NCBI GenBank assembly: GCA_014904845.1
Contig: MU119342.1
Location: 79,712-143,711, forward strand
Length of the DNA: 64,000 nt
Direction of reading: 5' to 3'
Source of the DNA: Acephala macrosclerotiorum
Lineage: Eukaryota > Ascomycota > Leotiomycetes > Helotiales > Mollisiaceae
Part shown: positions 1 to 10,259 of the stretch, piece after piece
How the letters are laid out: each line of letters opens with the position of its first letter
Position numbering within the stretch: the first letter of the stretch is position 1
Made by a program: the position numbers and the translations under genes
The notes under the pieces: model-generated
What the model was told of the DNA's origin: nothing
The model's database searches: none
Seen by the model: the letters and a program-made list of their open reading frames with translations, nothing else

Positions 1-849
1 AGGGCAGGAAGCCAAGTTGGGTCTCTGATGGAGCTATCTGTTACTAGAGACGCGCGCGTATCATCTATCCTTAATTCTTCGTGTGCCGATTTAACCTGAG
101 TTGTGATAATGTGACCAACGGTGTTCCTGAAATTTAGCCGTAACTTAATGCGTGACCTCGCTTCCCCAGAAGGCCGCGACCAGGGGGATCAAAAAACCAA
201 CATCTACGGCACAATCCCTTTCACGCAGTGATCTTATCCAGGGGCTTCATTCACGATTAAGCTCTTGACTAGTGGTAGTTGCACACCGTACACATAGAAA
301 GTTACGTATCCACTTTTTCATGTTGGTAGCGTTCCTTGAAGTGATGCTTCGCAGAGACGCAAGAATGGTGACGTCGAGTGTCACAGTCAGATCAGGGTGG
401 GCAACATCTGGCTCCTCGGATGGCGGAGAGTGACGTCGGGTGTGGCGGTTAAATTAAGAGGTGCATGGGGCAGGGAGAGCAATATCTAGCTCTTCTGATG
501 GCGGAGGGTGACGTCGGGTGTGGCAGTTAAATTAAGAGGTGCATGGGGCAGGGAGAGCAATATCTAGCTCTTCTGTGGGTGACATCGAGTGTGAAAGAGG
601 TGCATGAAGGAAGGTGAGCAATTGCTCGCTCCAGATATGGCTACCTCAGTGGCCTGACGAAAATGGAGTTGAGAAGCGGGAATTGGCGCATGTCCGTATC
701 CGGCCGCCGCACTCAGTGGTGACGTTCTCAGCACCTCGTAGACGGAGTCTTTACATTCGAAAAATATTGGCTTCTGGATCTTCTCACTCACGTCAAAAAC
801 ATATATGGTTACTTGCCGTCTCTTGCTCGGTAGCCACTTTTGGAGTAAA
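1..849. other. Upstream intergenic region with a tandem repeat
   Basis: No convincing gene was seen. The only structure is the TGACGTCG-bearing repeat listed separately. Short open frames near 560-870 overlap the repeat or the MADS-box start and have no recognisable features. Confidence 0.6.
360..595. repeat. 78-bp tandem repeat carrying CRE-like TGACGTCG sites
   Basis: Two nearly identical 78-bp copies lie at 419-496 and 497-574, flanked by a diverged copy before (about 360-418) and a truncated copy after (575-595). Each unit carries TGACGTCG or a close variant, at 369-376, 431-438, 509-516 and, degenerate (TGACATCG), 580-587. TGACGTC(A/G) is the core bound by ATF/CREB-type bZIP factors. 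The array ends about 255 bp before the MADS-box-like start codon. A regulatory role is inference from position and spacing. Confidence 0.8.
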
Positions 850-1795
850 ATGGCACGAAAAGGACGATACAAACTGACGGCTGACGAGCGGAAGAAACGG
901 CAAGAGAAGTTTAGGAAGAGGTCAAGAAGCTTGAAGAATAAGGTACGACAACTCGCAGAGCAGACCGACTGCTATGTCGCGTTCATTGCTATCGACAAGA
1001 GTGGGAAGTGCCAAAGCATTCGGTCATCAAACGATCCATCTTGGCCGCCGTCTATCGATGACATGATCGTGAGTGTTTCCCAACGGACCTCGTCTTGACT
1101 GAGAACCTGACGAGCGCTGGCAGGAGCTCTATCCTTCTGGAGATCACGCCTACCTTCCAAAACAGGACTACTCTGCAAAACCTGAAGGTAGTGTGCACTA
1201 CTCGAGCGTGATGAATGCTAGTTCAGGCGATGAGACAGAACGGGACACAGTGAATCCTCCGGCTCCAGTGCGGAGGAGAGGCCGACTTCCACGATGGGAT
1301 CGTCGCTCAGCGTCCAGGCAGACTCGCCAGCCTGTTACAAGGAAACCTCGGTGCCGGTCCTCGTCGCCAAGTTCTGACGGAAACGAGTCCGAGTATGAAC
1401 CACCATCCTCAACCGCACAGCAGAAGTCTGAGGAATGCACCCCAGCAGAAGCCCCAGAGCCAAGACAGACTGAAGACGAGTACTTGCGTGCTAGCCTGGA
1501 AGGGATTCTCACCCTAGAGTCCCTGTCGACGATGCAGGATGGTGAGCGGGAAATATCGGCGACCCTACAGACGGGTGGCGGGGATGAGGTCATGGGATTG
1601 ATCGGCGGCGGCGCAGAAGATGTTGAGGTCCTCGGTGGAAATGCAGAAACGATGGACTGGCAAATGGTAGATGTGCTTGATTCGGCGCCCCATGTCGATG
1701 AACCCCCTCCAATTTCTGCCCCTGCCTTCAAGGTGGACCCGATGAGCATCAGGAACATAGTCGAGGGATGGAATCACATTTTTCAGAGTGGCTGA
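850..1795 (+). CDS. MADS-box-like DNA-binding protein (two exons)
   Basis: Exon 1 is 850-1068 and exon 2 is 1124-1795. The 55-bp intron starts GTGAGT, has a CTGAC branch candidate and ends CAG, and splicing keeps phase 0, giving 296 residues. Residues about 10-60 read as an SRF/MADS-type box: a basic stretch with RKRSRSLKNK, then QLAEQTDCYVAFIAID and a GKC turn, matching the helix plus beta-hairpin of MADS domains. The rest is polar and probably disordered: a basic RRRGR patch, a Ser-rich acidic part and a Gly-rich acidic tail, a plausible activation region. No K-box is seen. The start is the ATG just before MARKGRY; an upstream in-frame extension is ignored because the box begins right after this Met. 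Fungal genomes hold several such small MADS-like proteins, so the exact orthologue is unclear. Confidence 0.7.
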
Positions 1796-2162
1796 GGTTT
1801 GCTGCGCAGAGTTCTCTATAGTGCGGGCATGTCGGTGTACATATCTGTCGCGGCCTACTGTCTAGCCCCGTAGAAATGATCTGCAGTGCTAGAATACGCG
1901 CCGTTATCGACTTTGTACTAGCAATGTTCCTATTCGTAGCATTACCGCCTATGTGAACACCCGAGCGCTTCTGAGAGGCACAGCACGGACCATTCCAACG
2001 ACACGAAAGTGCAAGGCTCTGCGAACTCTGTTCTCTTAGTCTGCAGGCTATGCTCCAACAAATTTGCTCACTTGAGGATAAACGGTTCTGTGTTTTCCCA
2101 GGTATTTAAAGATTCAAAGTGCCGTGTAATGTAGTACTGTGACTCTCAGACTATAAATCAAA
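1796..2162. other. Intergenic, no gene seen
   Basis: No coding pattern was found. A TATAAA-like sequence lies just upstream of the next start codon, around 2152-2157. Confidence 0.6.
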
Positions 2163-3273
2163 ATGAAAGCGATAAATTTCCTTTATGTATTCTATCTTGC
2201 AAAGGTCGCCATTCAATCCTATGTCTCCTTCGCGTGGCTAGAGAATCGACTGATTGCCACAATCACCTACGCCGCGAGCGTCGCAGTCTTGTCCGTGGTC
2301 CCTCTCTTCCACGTGATCATCCACATGACGAAAAAGGCCCCACTTTCCGACCTCGCAGTCATCATCTACCTCTGCCTCAGGTGAGCACCCCTTTTCAGAA
2401 GATGACACATGAACTAACGCCGCACCCAGCTATATCCTAGCCTTCCTGTGGCACGAGCCTACGAGAGCCGCAAAGCAGCGTGCAAATGGCATTCTTTCCT
2501 TTGCGCTCGTCACGACGAACGACCTGCTCATTCTCATCTTGTTTTGTCTTCACAACCTCGTCCTCTTATTACGGCACAAACAGAACAAAGACCCAGAGGT
2601 AGCAGAAGTACGTCTACCACCGGCGGAGCTGTCCAGGGTGGCAGAGCAGCACTTTCGCCACGAGCCTGCTCCGACGGAGCCCTCTGAACGACAAGACGCG
2701 ACACGATCGCATTCTCTAGGATCGGGGTGTTCATTCAGGACCAATTTCCCACACCCCGGAACGCCGCGAGTTGCAAGCAGTGTAGACAATTATGGTGTTG
2801 TTGCTGAAGCCTCTATGATGAATGTTCAAAGGATACCTAGAACAGAATCAGAAGATCAAACCTTTCCAACACCAAAAGTCGCCAGTACAACTTCGCACGG
2901 AATGTCTCATGTCATTCGTCACAGAGATGTTGTAGCCCCACAGCCAGTGCGGCAGATTTTGTTGTCTGACGGACATCCTTTGTTTAAGGCTCGGCGTGGT
3001 GGCGTCAGTTTAGACTCCCCGCTGCTCGTTCACAGTCCTGCGGAGTCTCACACGTCAAAAAGGGCCGTCACATTAGCTGGGGGAGAGGTTGCAGCGCTAC
3101 AGCCAGTGCAAATTGCGTTTGATGGCGTACATCCTCTGTATACGGCTCGGAGTGGTAGCATCGTTTGGAGTGGGTCAGATCCCCAGTTGTCCATTCACAG
3201 TCCTGCGGAGTCTCAAGCATCAGAAAGAACCGTCACACTAGGGAGAGAGGCAGCGGTTGGTAACATGTTTTGA
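2163..3273 (+). CDS. Uncharacterised membrane protein with repeated C-terminal tail (two exons)
   Basis: Exon 1 is 2163-2380, intron 2381-2429 (GTGAGC, ACTAAC branch, CAG), exon 2 2430-3273. The frames join through a split Ser codon to give 353 residues. Residues about 5-22, 31-52, 62-80 and 92-120 are hydrophobic membrane segments. The rest is a long polar tail, probably cytosolic. Two imperfect repeats of about 52 residues lie at about 240-291 and 293-347; both contain QPV, a D/G-x-HPL-x-x-AR block and HSPAES followed by VTL. I do not recognise the family. The architecture (four helices plus a repeated disordered tail) would suit a membrane anchor or adaptor, but no function should be assigned. 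Confidence 0.7.
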
Positions 3274-3692
3274 TTTGTGCATTCAAAAAAAAAAATTTTC
3301 ATGTATTGTCTGCGAGAAAGATTATTGTCCAATATACCTATTTCACCTTTTACATATGATCGGCTTTGTCCAATATCTCACTGGCGGTGGCCTCTCTTCA
3401 GGCAATATGCAAGTATGATTTTTTCGGCAGCTCTTCAGGCAGCTCTGCGCATGTGGATGGTGGTGATCCAGGAAGCTCTACCGGTCTGGCGGCACGAGGT
3501 GGCACGCTGCTGTAGTAATGGTGATGGATCTCGTAGACTATAACTGTTGGAGCACGATCAGGGCTTCCTTCGACGTATCCCCTCCGCCTGTTTTGACTGT
3601 TAGGAACTTGTGTGTATATAAAAACCCCCCATCGCTCCTCTCCTCTCCTCTCCTCGAGAAAAACCTTACTATCATCCACGTTGCTTGCGACC
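3274..3692. other. Intergenic and promoter region
   Basis: Open frames here have no recognisable product. The downstream half holds a TATA box and a CT-rich tract (about 3633-3655), as in fungal core promoters. Confidence 0.55.
3615..3623 (+). promoter_or_regulatory. TATA box
   Basis: TATATAAAA lies 70 bp upstream of the ATG at 3693 and is followed by a run of TCTCC repeats, a common arrangement in ascomycete core promoters. Confidence 0.55.
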
Positions 3693-4179
3693 ATGACGCA
3701 ACCATTGGGCCGATTGAAACTACCTTTGCCAGTCCACCCTTCCAACATAATTGGATTCTGGGAGTTTCCAGCTGCCATCATCTCTTCCTTCGTACTTTCA
3801 TACGCCCAGTACGCTAGCCATGTCGTAAGCCACCCCTACTCCTGCAGCCTGAATATGTTGAAACTGATGACCCAAGTGCCATGTGGACCATTCTACGCAA
3901 AGCAGACTAGGACCAGCCTCTCTGGTCTGGATCGATCCAGCATCCGTACTGATGACACAAGCGTCAATACTTCTTGCTGCTTCCGTCGTCTCGTTCGCTG
4001 TTCGACGGCAAGAGCAGGATAAATTTCAGAGTTTATTATTCTTGCTAGCTGTTACAGCAGTCGTTGTGGTTGGCCTCCAACTCGATGTCTCACCCAATAA
4101 CATTCTTCTCGGCCTGATGCCATGGTCTCTTTCCATCGCTATTGGGCTGAGCAGCATTACACACTGGCTAATAAGTTAA
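3693..4179 (+). CDS. Small four-helix membrane protein (two exons)
   Basis: Exon 1 is 3693-3824, intron 3825-3876 (GTAAGC to AAG, 52 bp), exon 2 3877-4179, in phase 0, giving 144 residues. The start is the first ATG after a TATA box and CT-rich leader. Hydrophobic stretches lie near residues 20-40, 66-85, 93-112 and 117-140. There is no signal peptide and no motif that names a family. The intron choice is the only one found that joins the two open frames. Confidence 0.55.
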
Positions 4180-4329
4180 CCATGACGAGACTACGCGGAT
4201 GAGTGAGAAGAGCTCAGGAAGTAACACGAGAAAGGTTAGGCCATGAGGATAGGTTCTCTTAGTATAATTGAGGCGATGTTGGCAGATTTAATACCAATTA
4301 GATTCTATTTAAAAGGCACGGAACTACAT

Positions 4330-5580
4330 TTAATAACAAGGCGCTTGAGTACAGGTTGAAATATAGACAGAAGTTGAAAGAATTGTTGGTCGAGTTGAAT
4401 AAATTGTCGAAATAACAGACCCAATTGAATTAGTAAAATCGATTTGATCAATCGTCACAGTCGCCAATAATACAGTGATTGATCGCGTGTAGGGTAGTTT
4501 CAAAGCCGATGAAGAGCTCGTAGTCGAAGCGAGGGAAGATGAGGTAACGTTTGGATATTTCAAGCTAGGCAGCACTGAAAGCGATGAGTTTGATAAGAAT
4601 GTAGCAGAATTGTTGGAAAGAGAGACTGATGTTGATGTGGTGACTGTGGCACGCGTGGCATTGGAGTACGTAGCTGAGGGAGAAGACTGCGAGACCGAGG
4701 TTGATGCTGTGGCAAGCGCAGTATCGGAGCATGTGGCTGAGGTAGACAGCTCCGAAATGGAGGTGGGTGACGTTGAGATTACTGTAGTTACCGAGCTTGC
4801 TGTAGGCTGGGCAGAAGACCCGAGGAGATAGCTTGTATTTGACGTAGCAGCTGTACTTGTGAAGCTTGCCGTGGGCGTGACCGAGTCGGCATCACCACCA
4901 ATACCGTTGACTGGTGCACAAATCCCACTGACTGCCAATTGCTTAGCGGTGCCTGAAATTGTAACATTAGGACCTGGATGTGGGATAAGAACGTCGCTAC
5001 CTTCGACTGTCGTACAGCCATTCTTCAGGTTAGCAACGAAGAGATCGGGTCTTGTGGTAAATGGGACTTTTGAAGCGGATCCAGAACCAGCTGCAATAGT
5101 GATGCTAGCACAGTTCATGTAGATCTCCCGATTTCCAAGATTATTGTACCAAAGCCACGCGAAGACAGCTGAGCCAGTAGGAGTATCTGAAGGAACGTCG
5201 AAGAAGTACTGCTGGCTAGGTGAAAGTGGGCATCCGCCTTGATAAGTTTGGATTACTTGCCATGATTTGGCACCGTCCACACTAAGAGCCGCCTGGCACG
5301 AACCTCCTCCGTGGGTTGCCGAACCGACAAGTGTAAAATTGCGAGTGCTACCGGCGGTCCAAGTAACCACAGAAGCTCCTGCTGCTGTGCCAAGGTCCGA
5401 TTGATAGCCTTTGCATGGAAATTGGGCAGGGCCAGAAAGCGGCGATGTCATATTGCAGTTCATATTTGCGGATACAAGTGGGTTGTACTTGGAGCGAAAC
5501 GGTGGAGGATAGAGTAACTGCATGTGGGACATTGCTGTCGTGAATAGAATAAGACCACAGAGTAGGAATTCAGAACTCAT
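4330..5580 (-). CDS. AA11-type lytic polysaccharide monooxygenase with Ser/Thr-rich tail
   Basis: Intronless, 416 residues. An 18-residue signal peptide ends just before His19, so the mature protein starts HMQLLYPPP, giving the N-terminal His of a copper histidine brace. The second brace His is His90 in THGGGSCQ, and Tyr154 in GNREIYMNC fits the axial Tyr. Spaced Cys residues (Cys42, Cys56, Cys95, Cys117, Cys157) suit disulfides. This pattern is that of AA11, the family of secreted copper enzymes that oxidatively cleave chitin. After about residue 235 comes a long Ser/Thr-rich tail, probably O-glycosylated, ending with no clear GPI signal. A truncated relative lies at 33,483-34,045. Likely role: chitin attack or remodelling outside the cell. 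Confidence 0.88.
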   Translation of the reverse strand: MSSEFLLCGLILFTTAMSHMQLLYPPPFRSKYNPLVSANMNCNMTSPLSGPAQFPCKGYQSDLGTAAGASVVTWTAGSTRNFTLVGSATHGGGSCQAALSVDGAKSWQVIQTYQGGCPLSPSQQYFFDVPSDTPTGSAVFAWLWYNNLGNREIYMNCASITIAAGSGSASKVPFTTRPDLFVANLKNGCTTVEGSDVLIPHPGPNVTISGTAKQLAVSGICAPVNGIGGDADSVTPTASFTSTAATSNTSYLLGSSAQPTASSVTTVISTSPTSISELSTSATCSDTALATASTSVSQSSPSATYSNATRATVTTSTSVSLSNNSATFLSNSSLSVLPSLKYPNVTSSSLASTTSSSSALKLPYTRSITVLLATVTIDQIDFTNSIGSVISTIYSTRPTILSTSVYISTCTQAPCY

Positions 5581-5875
5581 ACTAGCGTGTGGCAGGATGT
5601 ACTTTTCAAGGGGTGATTTAGAATATGAGCGGGAGCTGCTTAGTTCGCAGGGAAGGAAGGGAAAAAAGAGGTTAAGTAACAGAAATATTCAAGCCTATCA
5701 TCAGACACTGCTCGGGTCCAGGAAGGTATAGGATGAAAGACGCCACTTTCGGCGCCCAAGCTAGAGCAAGGCTATAATTGGAGAGGCTTAAGCTCCTCCC
5801 AAAAAACGCCGCCATGTCATGATTGAGATTTATTAATCTTGCAACCCGTTTAGAGGTCCTGATGAAGGGTCGACG

Positions 5876-7033
5876 ATGGCAAGCCACTGCAACGAGCACA
5901 CGATGGTCTTTCACTTGGAAATGCCTAGCGAAGCAGAGAATTGGTCCGACACATCAATCTTACCAGCTATTGGTGGCGAGAGCGGCTACGCCCACCTCTT
6001 CCGCGTCATGGATCTCTTGAACCCTTGCGCACCGGACAGGGTTGGGACGGATGTCGTTATCAAAGATGCCCTTATGACCGTACTACAATGTGCTGCAAGG
6101 ATGTGGGAGCAGTCTGGAGATTCCGAAGCAGCAGTACGTCTTGTCATGTCCAAAGACTTTCGTTTACTTTTGAGGCTTGGAGTCCAAGACAAACTATGCC
6201 ACTTATTTTCCCAGAAGTGCTCGAATATGAACTCCCTCGACGCAACTACGATTTCCACGCAGCTCGAAAATGCTAGCCTCTTCACATCAATAGCCCGGAA
6301 TGACGCTCGCCAGTTAAATATCAGGGCCTTGGTCGTCGAGCACGTCGCCTCGCTGTGCATGAAACACTATGCAGCATTGCAGTTTCCTTGCGACAGAGTA
6401 GAGACGGGTGAGTTGATCATATTTCGGAGTTATTCGGCGCTTGTCAGTAGCCTTGGTGTATTTGATAAATCACTACTTGCGACTCAACTCGAGGAGACTT
6501 TTCAGTGGACAGATCATACCACCGAGGCTGATGGGACCAACTCGCACTTCTCACCAAAACCACTTGCCATTAGCAAGGAAGCCAGACTCCGTATCTCAGC
6601 GGTGATCAACCATGGACTTCAGCAAGCCATCACCTCGGCTGCACCCCAACTAAAATCCCCTCAGATTACGGAGCATGACGTCTCTGACTGGCTAGGGGAC
6701 TTCTGCACTAATGAGCGGGGTTTGAGGAAGGTGTTACACCTGGCCAGAAAATGGAACTCGGAGCCTCTTAAGCGAGCAGAGGATATGGTGTTCCTCGATG
6801 ATGAATCCTCGCCAAATTTTAGACCTCCAGAATGGTCAATGCTGCTTGATGGGATATCGGAGGGGTCTAGCAGGCTTACAATACAGCCTTCGTCTCTTCA
6901 AAGCGGCCCTTGTCTTAGCAAGAAAGGGATGAGCACCCGCGAGAAAATAGGGGCACTTCCAACTATTGAAGAGGAAACCTTAGATCAGGTGTACGATCAT
7001 ACTACTCCATTCAGAAAGAGAGTGGTAAAATAG
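5876..7033 (+). CDS. Uncharacterised protein, tandem paralogue A
   Basis: Single-exon frame of 385 residues from the ATG at 5876. It has no signal peptide or membrane segment and looks alpha-helical. Residues about 40-160 align by eye with the next gene (7877-8779): both have R-V-(M/I)-(D/E)-L-(L/M)-NP, an LQCA(A/G)R block, LR(L/Y)GVQDKL, ASLFTSI/ARLFSTI and VEH/LEH followed by a (K/H)HY/NYxAL segment. The C-terminal 170 residues are specific to this copy. I do not recognise the family. Both copies lie in the same orientation, separated by 843 bp of AT-rich DNA, consistent with an old tandem duplication. Confidence 0.75.
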   Translation: MASHCNEHTMVFHLEMPSEAENWSDTSILPAIGGESGYAHLFRVMDLLNPCAPDRVGTDVVIKDALMTVLQCAARMWEQSGDSEAAVRLVMSKDFRLLLRLGVQDKLCHLFSQKCSNMNSLDATTISTQLENASLFTSIARNDARQLNIRALVVEHVASLCMKHYAALQFPCDRVETGELIIFRSYSALVSSLGVFDKSLLATQLEETFQWTDHTTEADGTNSHFSPKPLAISKEARLRISAVINHGLQQAITSAAPQLKSPQITEHDVSDWLGDFCTNERGLRKVLHLARKWNSEPLKRAEDMVFLDDESSPNFRPPEWSMLLDGISEGSSRLTIQPSSLQSGPCLSKKGMSTREKIGALPTIEEETLDQVYDHTTPFRKRVVK

Positions 7034-7876
7034 ATTTTAACAACAATATCGATTTAATTTTTGTTATATTTAAAAAAAAAATTTAAATACAAGATAAAGC
7101 CTTTGTACTTAAAAAAGGTTCTCGAGCCCTGGATTGTAGATTTGCTTAGGAGTAGAAGCGCGATCATGAGTTTACTCAAAAAATTCCGATCGGTTGCAAA
7201 TGAACCTGACGGTGCTCGAGAGCAAGCGCCTCCGTGAGATATTCCGGCTGGTGACACATTGCACACCTATAAACAATATCTCCATTTTTATCTTTTCTCC
7301 ATTGTATATAATGGTCCGGAGTATGAAAATTCCATTTGAATCTTCTTTTTTGGGCAGGCCTTGTATTTGATCTCGGTATATATTTTAATTCAATTTCCTC
7401 GTTAATATAAAGGATTCTTTTAAACCAATCAAGACATTTACAAGAGAGTATTTGAATAGAATAAGCCATTGCTTGTTTTTGAGTTTAAAAAATGTTAATA
7501 ATTTTTTTTAAAAAATATCGATATTTATAAATAATATAAAAGTTAAGGATTTCTGCCTGAGGATTAGCTAATGTCGGCGGATAAGCTTCCAATTTAATAA
7601 ATTGAGAACTCGAGCACGTGTCAACAACCCACCAATTCGGCTGACCGAAGGCAGATTCTGGCTCTTTGATTGTATCATCCACTTTGTGGAAGCTCTTGCC
7701 CACGAGCGATAGTTCCTGCTCAAAATGGCCGACTAGGTCGCAGAAATCTGCACCAAGTCGATTTCTGGCTCTAGAACAGCAGCCGTTTTTGGCTGCCTAT
7801 TACCAAACGGATTTGGAGACTTTATAATTCAAAGACCGATACATGAGCTGAGGAAGGTGACCCCAGCCTCATAATT
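7034..7876. other. AT-rich spacer with zinc finger relic and dispersed repeat
   Basis: The DNA is AT-rich between the two paralogues. On the minus strand, 7176-7469 has a fragment with a C-x2-C...H-x3-H pattern (YRCAMCHQ ... LEHRQVH), a possible C2H2 relic without a full gene. The segment 7639-7690 matches sequence inside the element at 45,734-48,364. Confidence 0.5.
7639..7690. repeat. Dispersed repeat shared with the 45.7-48.4 kb element
   Basis: The sequence GGCTGACCGAAGGCAGATTC followed by a TGGCTCTTTGAT...CATCCACTTTGTG stretch recurs with few changes at about 45,789-45,833 and, inverted and more diverged, at about 48,168-48,215. Confidence 0.7.
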
Positions 7877-8779
7877 ATGGCAGATGCCGTAGGGTCCGCT
7901 GCTAGGCCTTCCGCTTTTGATTCCGCCTCGGCGGCTCCCAACAATGGACAGACTCTGTTGCCATACCTCGAAGACGAAACTGCTGAGTCCCGCTTGTCAC
8001 GCGTCATCGAATTGATGAACCCCGCACGACCGGGCATGATCACGACCGAGAGTGTTTGTAGAGACATCATCCTAACACTGCTACAATGTGCTGGGAGACT
8101 GTACGGATGTGGCACTTTTCAAAATGAGGCTTCTATGCTCATTCAAAATACAGACTTTTTTTGCATTCTGCGATATGGCGTTCAAGACAAGCTCAATCGA
8201 GTTATTAACGACGGTTGCATGGCCAATGTCACATCGGAAACCACGCACCTTTCAAACCACCTCCAGAGAGCTAGGCTATTTTCGACAATTCGGAAGAACG
8301 AAGCGCAAATGTCAAACCATCAAGCAATGGTGCTCGAGCACTTGGTGTCTATATTCAAACACAACTATCCAGCACTTTTGGGAAAGTGTATCCCTCCCAC
8401 GACGAACGAATCATGGTTGTTCAAAGGCTGTCTCACGCTGCTCACGTGGCGGAGTAGCTATGAAACAGCTTGGCTTATATCGATGCTCCCGGACGTATTT
8501 ATGTGGAATATTACAGGTCCTTCGGTCGGCCTGGATATAGTGCAATGTGAGTCAGACGCACTGGGAGAAGTAGAGCAAGATCGGCCGAGATCTGCTTCCG
8601 AGATGCAGGAACAAGATGCTGCCCGGGAAGAGTCACCCACCGTTTCAATTTTCGACCTGGGATCAGACTCGGATGCGGGCGAAGGTCAAGCGGAGTGGGA
8701 TCTAGTACGCCAGAATATCTTTGGCGAAGGTAGAGGCGGTATTCAGGAGCTGCAAATAGCAAGTCCAAGCACGATTTAG
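7877..8779 (+). CDS. Uncharacterised protein, tandem paralogue B
   Basis: Single exon, 300 residues. Residues about 38-170 match the gene at 5876-7033 (LMNPARPG, LTLLQCAGRL, LRYGVQDKL, ARLFSTI, LEHLVS). The C-terminus differs: after about residue 220 it is acidic and Ser-rich (SIFDLGSDSDAGEGQ), instead of the longer tail in copy A. No known domain was recognised. The shared block is therefore the likely folded domain of this family and the tails have diverged or been replaced. Confidence 0.75.
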   Translation: MADAVGSAARPSAFDSASAAPNNGQTLLPYLEDETAESRLSRVIELMNPARPGMITTESVCRDIILTLLQCAGRLYGCGTFQNEASMLIQNTDFFCILRYGVQDKLNRVINDGCMANVTSETTHLSNHLQRARLFSTIRKNEAQMSNHQAMVLEHLVSIFKHNYPALLGKCIPPTTNESWLFKGCLTLLTWRSSYETAWLISMLPDVFMWNITGPSVGLDIVQCESDALGEVEQDRPRSASEMQEQDAAREESPTVSIFDLGSDSDAGEGQAEWDLVRQNIFGEGRGGIQELQIASPSTI

Positions 8780-9647
8780 CGTAATTATCAATTGTTAAAA
8801 ATGAAATGTATTTCAAAGGGCTTGTTTTCATTGTATATTGGCAAAAGTTCTCACCGCAGATGGAAAAAATAGATCCGGAGAAGATGAAGTTTGACTGTCT
8901 GCGCTACTTCGACATTCGATAATCCTGAGACAGCATCCAAGATCGAATCGCTGGCCCATGTAGAACACATACTGGATATCATTGTCAAGATTTGATGATA
9001 TTGATGATTATTGTTGTTATTGATGATGATGGTTCTCAGAGAGAGAGAGATCTCTTAAAACCCCGCAGCACTGACTCAGCACTAAATCACATGATCATCC
9101 CTACGTGCCGAAAAACCCTGCGTGCCGGAAAAAATAATAGGTACTTTGACTTTAAGTATCTTAAAATCTATGTACACTTCAATACCTCCTATAATGTTTT
9201 ATAAGTTATATTCTGTAGCCACTCCAGGATACTCTCCCACTAGAAAATTATATTTATATCGTCGCCCCTCAGCCTCGAATCGGCTCATTCCAGTTCCATA
9301 CTGACGGAACGATAACGTTGACAAACCGACCGCTGCTTTGCTCTGTCGTCATCTTGGAAAATGAGAGTGCGCTGAGAACGATAGACAGGAACGAAACGTA
9401 TACCTGTACTGAGCCATTCGTTGCAGATATGCTTACACTTAGTAATCCAAACGCAGTTTTTGATGCTAAAGACCTTCACGATAATGCTCTTGAGCCAAGT
9501 CGCAGTTCCAAAAGGCTTAGGGGGATAACCGAGGATTCTTAGATTGCCCCTTAGGACAAAGGTCTTCCAAATTGTCCAGCCATGCAAATTTACTTTGAGA
9601 TTTATGCACTTATACATACAATCAAACCCAGGCTAGATAAGGAGAGC
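8780..9647. other. Intergenic with GAT/ATT microsatellite
   Basis: A simple-sequence stretch of GATGAT/TTGTT units lies at about 8993-9032. A minus-strand open frame at 9285-9617 has the frame of the next gene and might be a downstream exon, but no splice junction was convincing. Confidence 0.45.
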
Positions 9648-10196
9648 TCACCAACCGCTGGAAGAGGCATCAACCCTGAGGGTCCACTTCACCCCACGTC
9701 GCTTGATGATATTATTCGTGAAGGCAGAAGATGTGAACCTTCTTTTTCTTGTTCGCGAGTCAGCGATTACTCCCTTTAAGCCGGGAGAGTCTCTACCCTC
9801 TTTAGCCATGGCGAGCATCAAAACTGAGCTCAAGTCATCCCACCCTGGAACATACGCTTCCACTTTCTTCCCAACTTCAATCAATGGCCTAGCCTTTGCC
9901 AGGTATACTTTTACCATCTGGTTTGCAATAATGACAATATTGTTTACCTTCAAAATGTCATTCATAGCATCGCTTGGGTCGAATTTTGTAGAGACTGAAG
10001 GCGCCATCGACTCTAACGTGAATGCGCTCGTCATCCCTTGGATTTGCACAAATTTTGATTTAGTTGATGGGTTGAGAACTTGTATTCCTATGCAATTTGT
10101 ACTTCCAACATTGGAACAACATTGAACATTGAACATTGAACATTGAACATACAAGAGAGTAATGAATGTGCAAGACTGGGCTGAAAATAAATCCAT
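9648..10196 (-). CDS. Uncharacterised protein, probably incomplete
   Basis: Minus-strand frame of 182 residues. A second possible start is the internal Met before TSAFTLES. It contains a helical central part and a basic RTRKRRF stretch, with no recognised domain. The frame ends at a stop formed by GGTGAGC, a good splice donor at 9651, so a 3' exon may follow. The best candidate acceptor joins the frame of 9285-9549 but needs a 102-bp intron, so I left it unjoined. The first residues are encoded by a CATTGAA microsatellite at 10,120-10,150, which suggests the true start may lie further in. Confidence 0.35.
   Translation of the reverse strand: MDLFSAQSCTFITLLYVQCSMFNVQCCSNVGSTNCIGIQVLNPSTKSKFVQIQGMTSAFTLESMAPSVSTKFDPSDAMNDILKVNNIVIIANQMVKVYLAKARPLIEVGKKVEAYVPGWDDLSSVLMLAMAKEGRDSPGLKGVIADSRTRKRRFTSSAFTNNIIKRRGVKWTLRVDASSSGW
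10120..10150. repeat. CATTGAA microsatellite
   Basis: About four tandem copies of the 7-mer CATTGAA. Confidence 0.85.
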
Positions 10197-10259
10197 TCAA
10201 TGAAGCCAAAACAAGAAACGTGTACGCGCAGAGTAATTCAGACCTCCTCCTTCTCCTGA

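Noticed and set aside
3398..3781. 127-codon minus-strand frame
   Set aside because: It crosses the promoter and first exon of the plus-strand membrane protein and has no family signal.
9703..10125. 140-codon plus-strand frame
   Set aside because: It lies opposite a better minus-strand frame and has no motif; both are weak.
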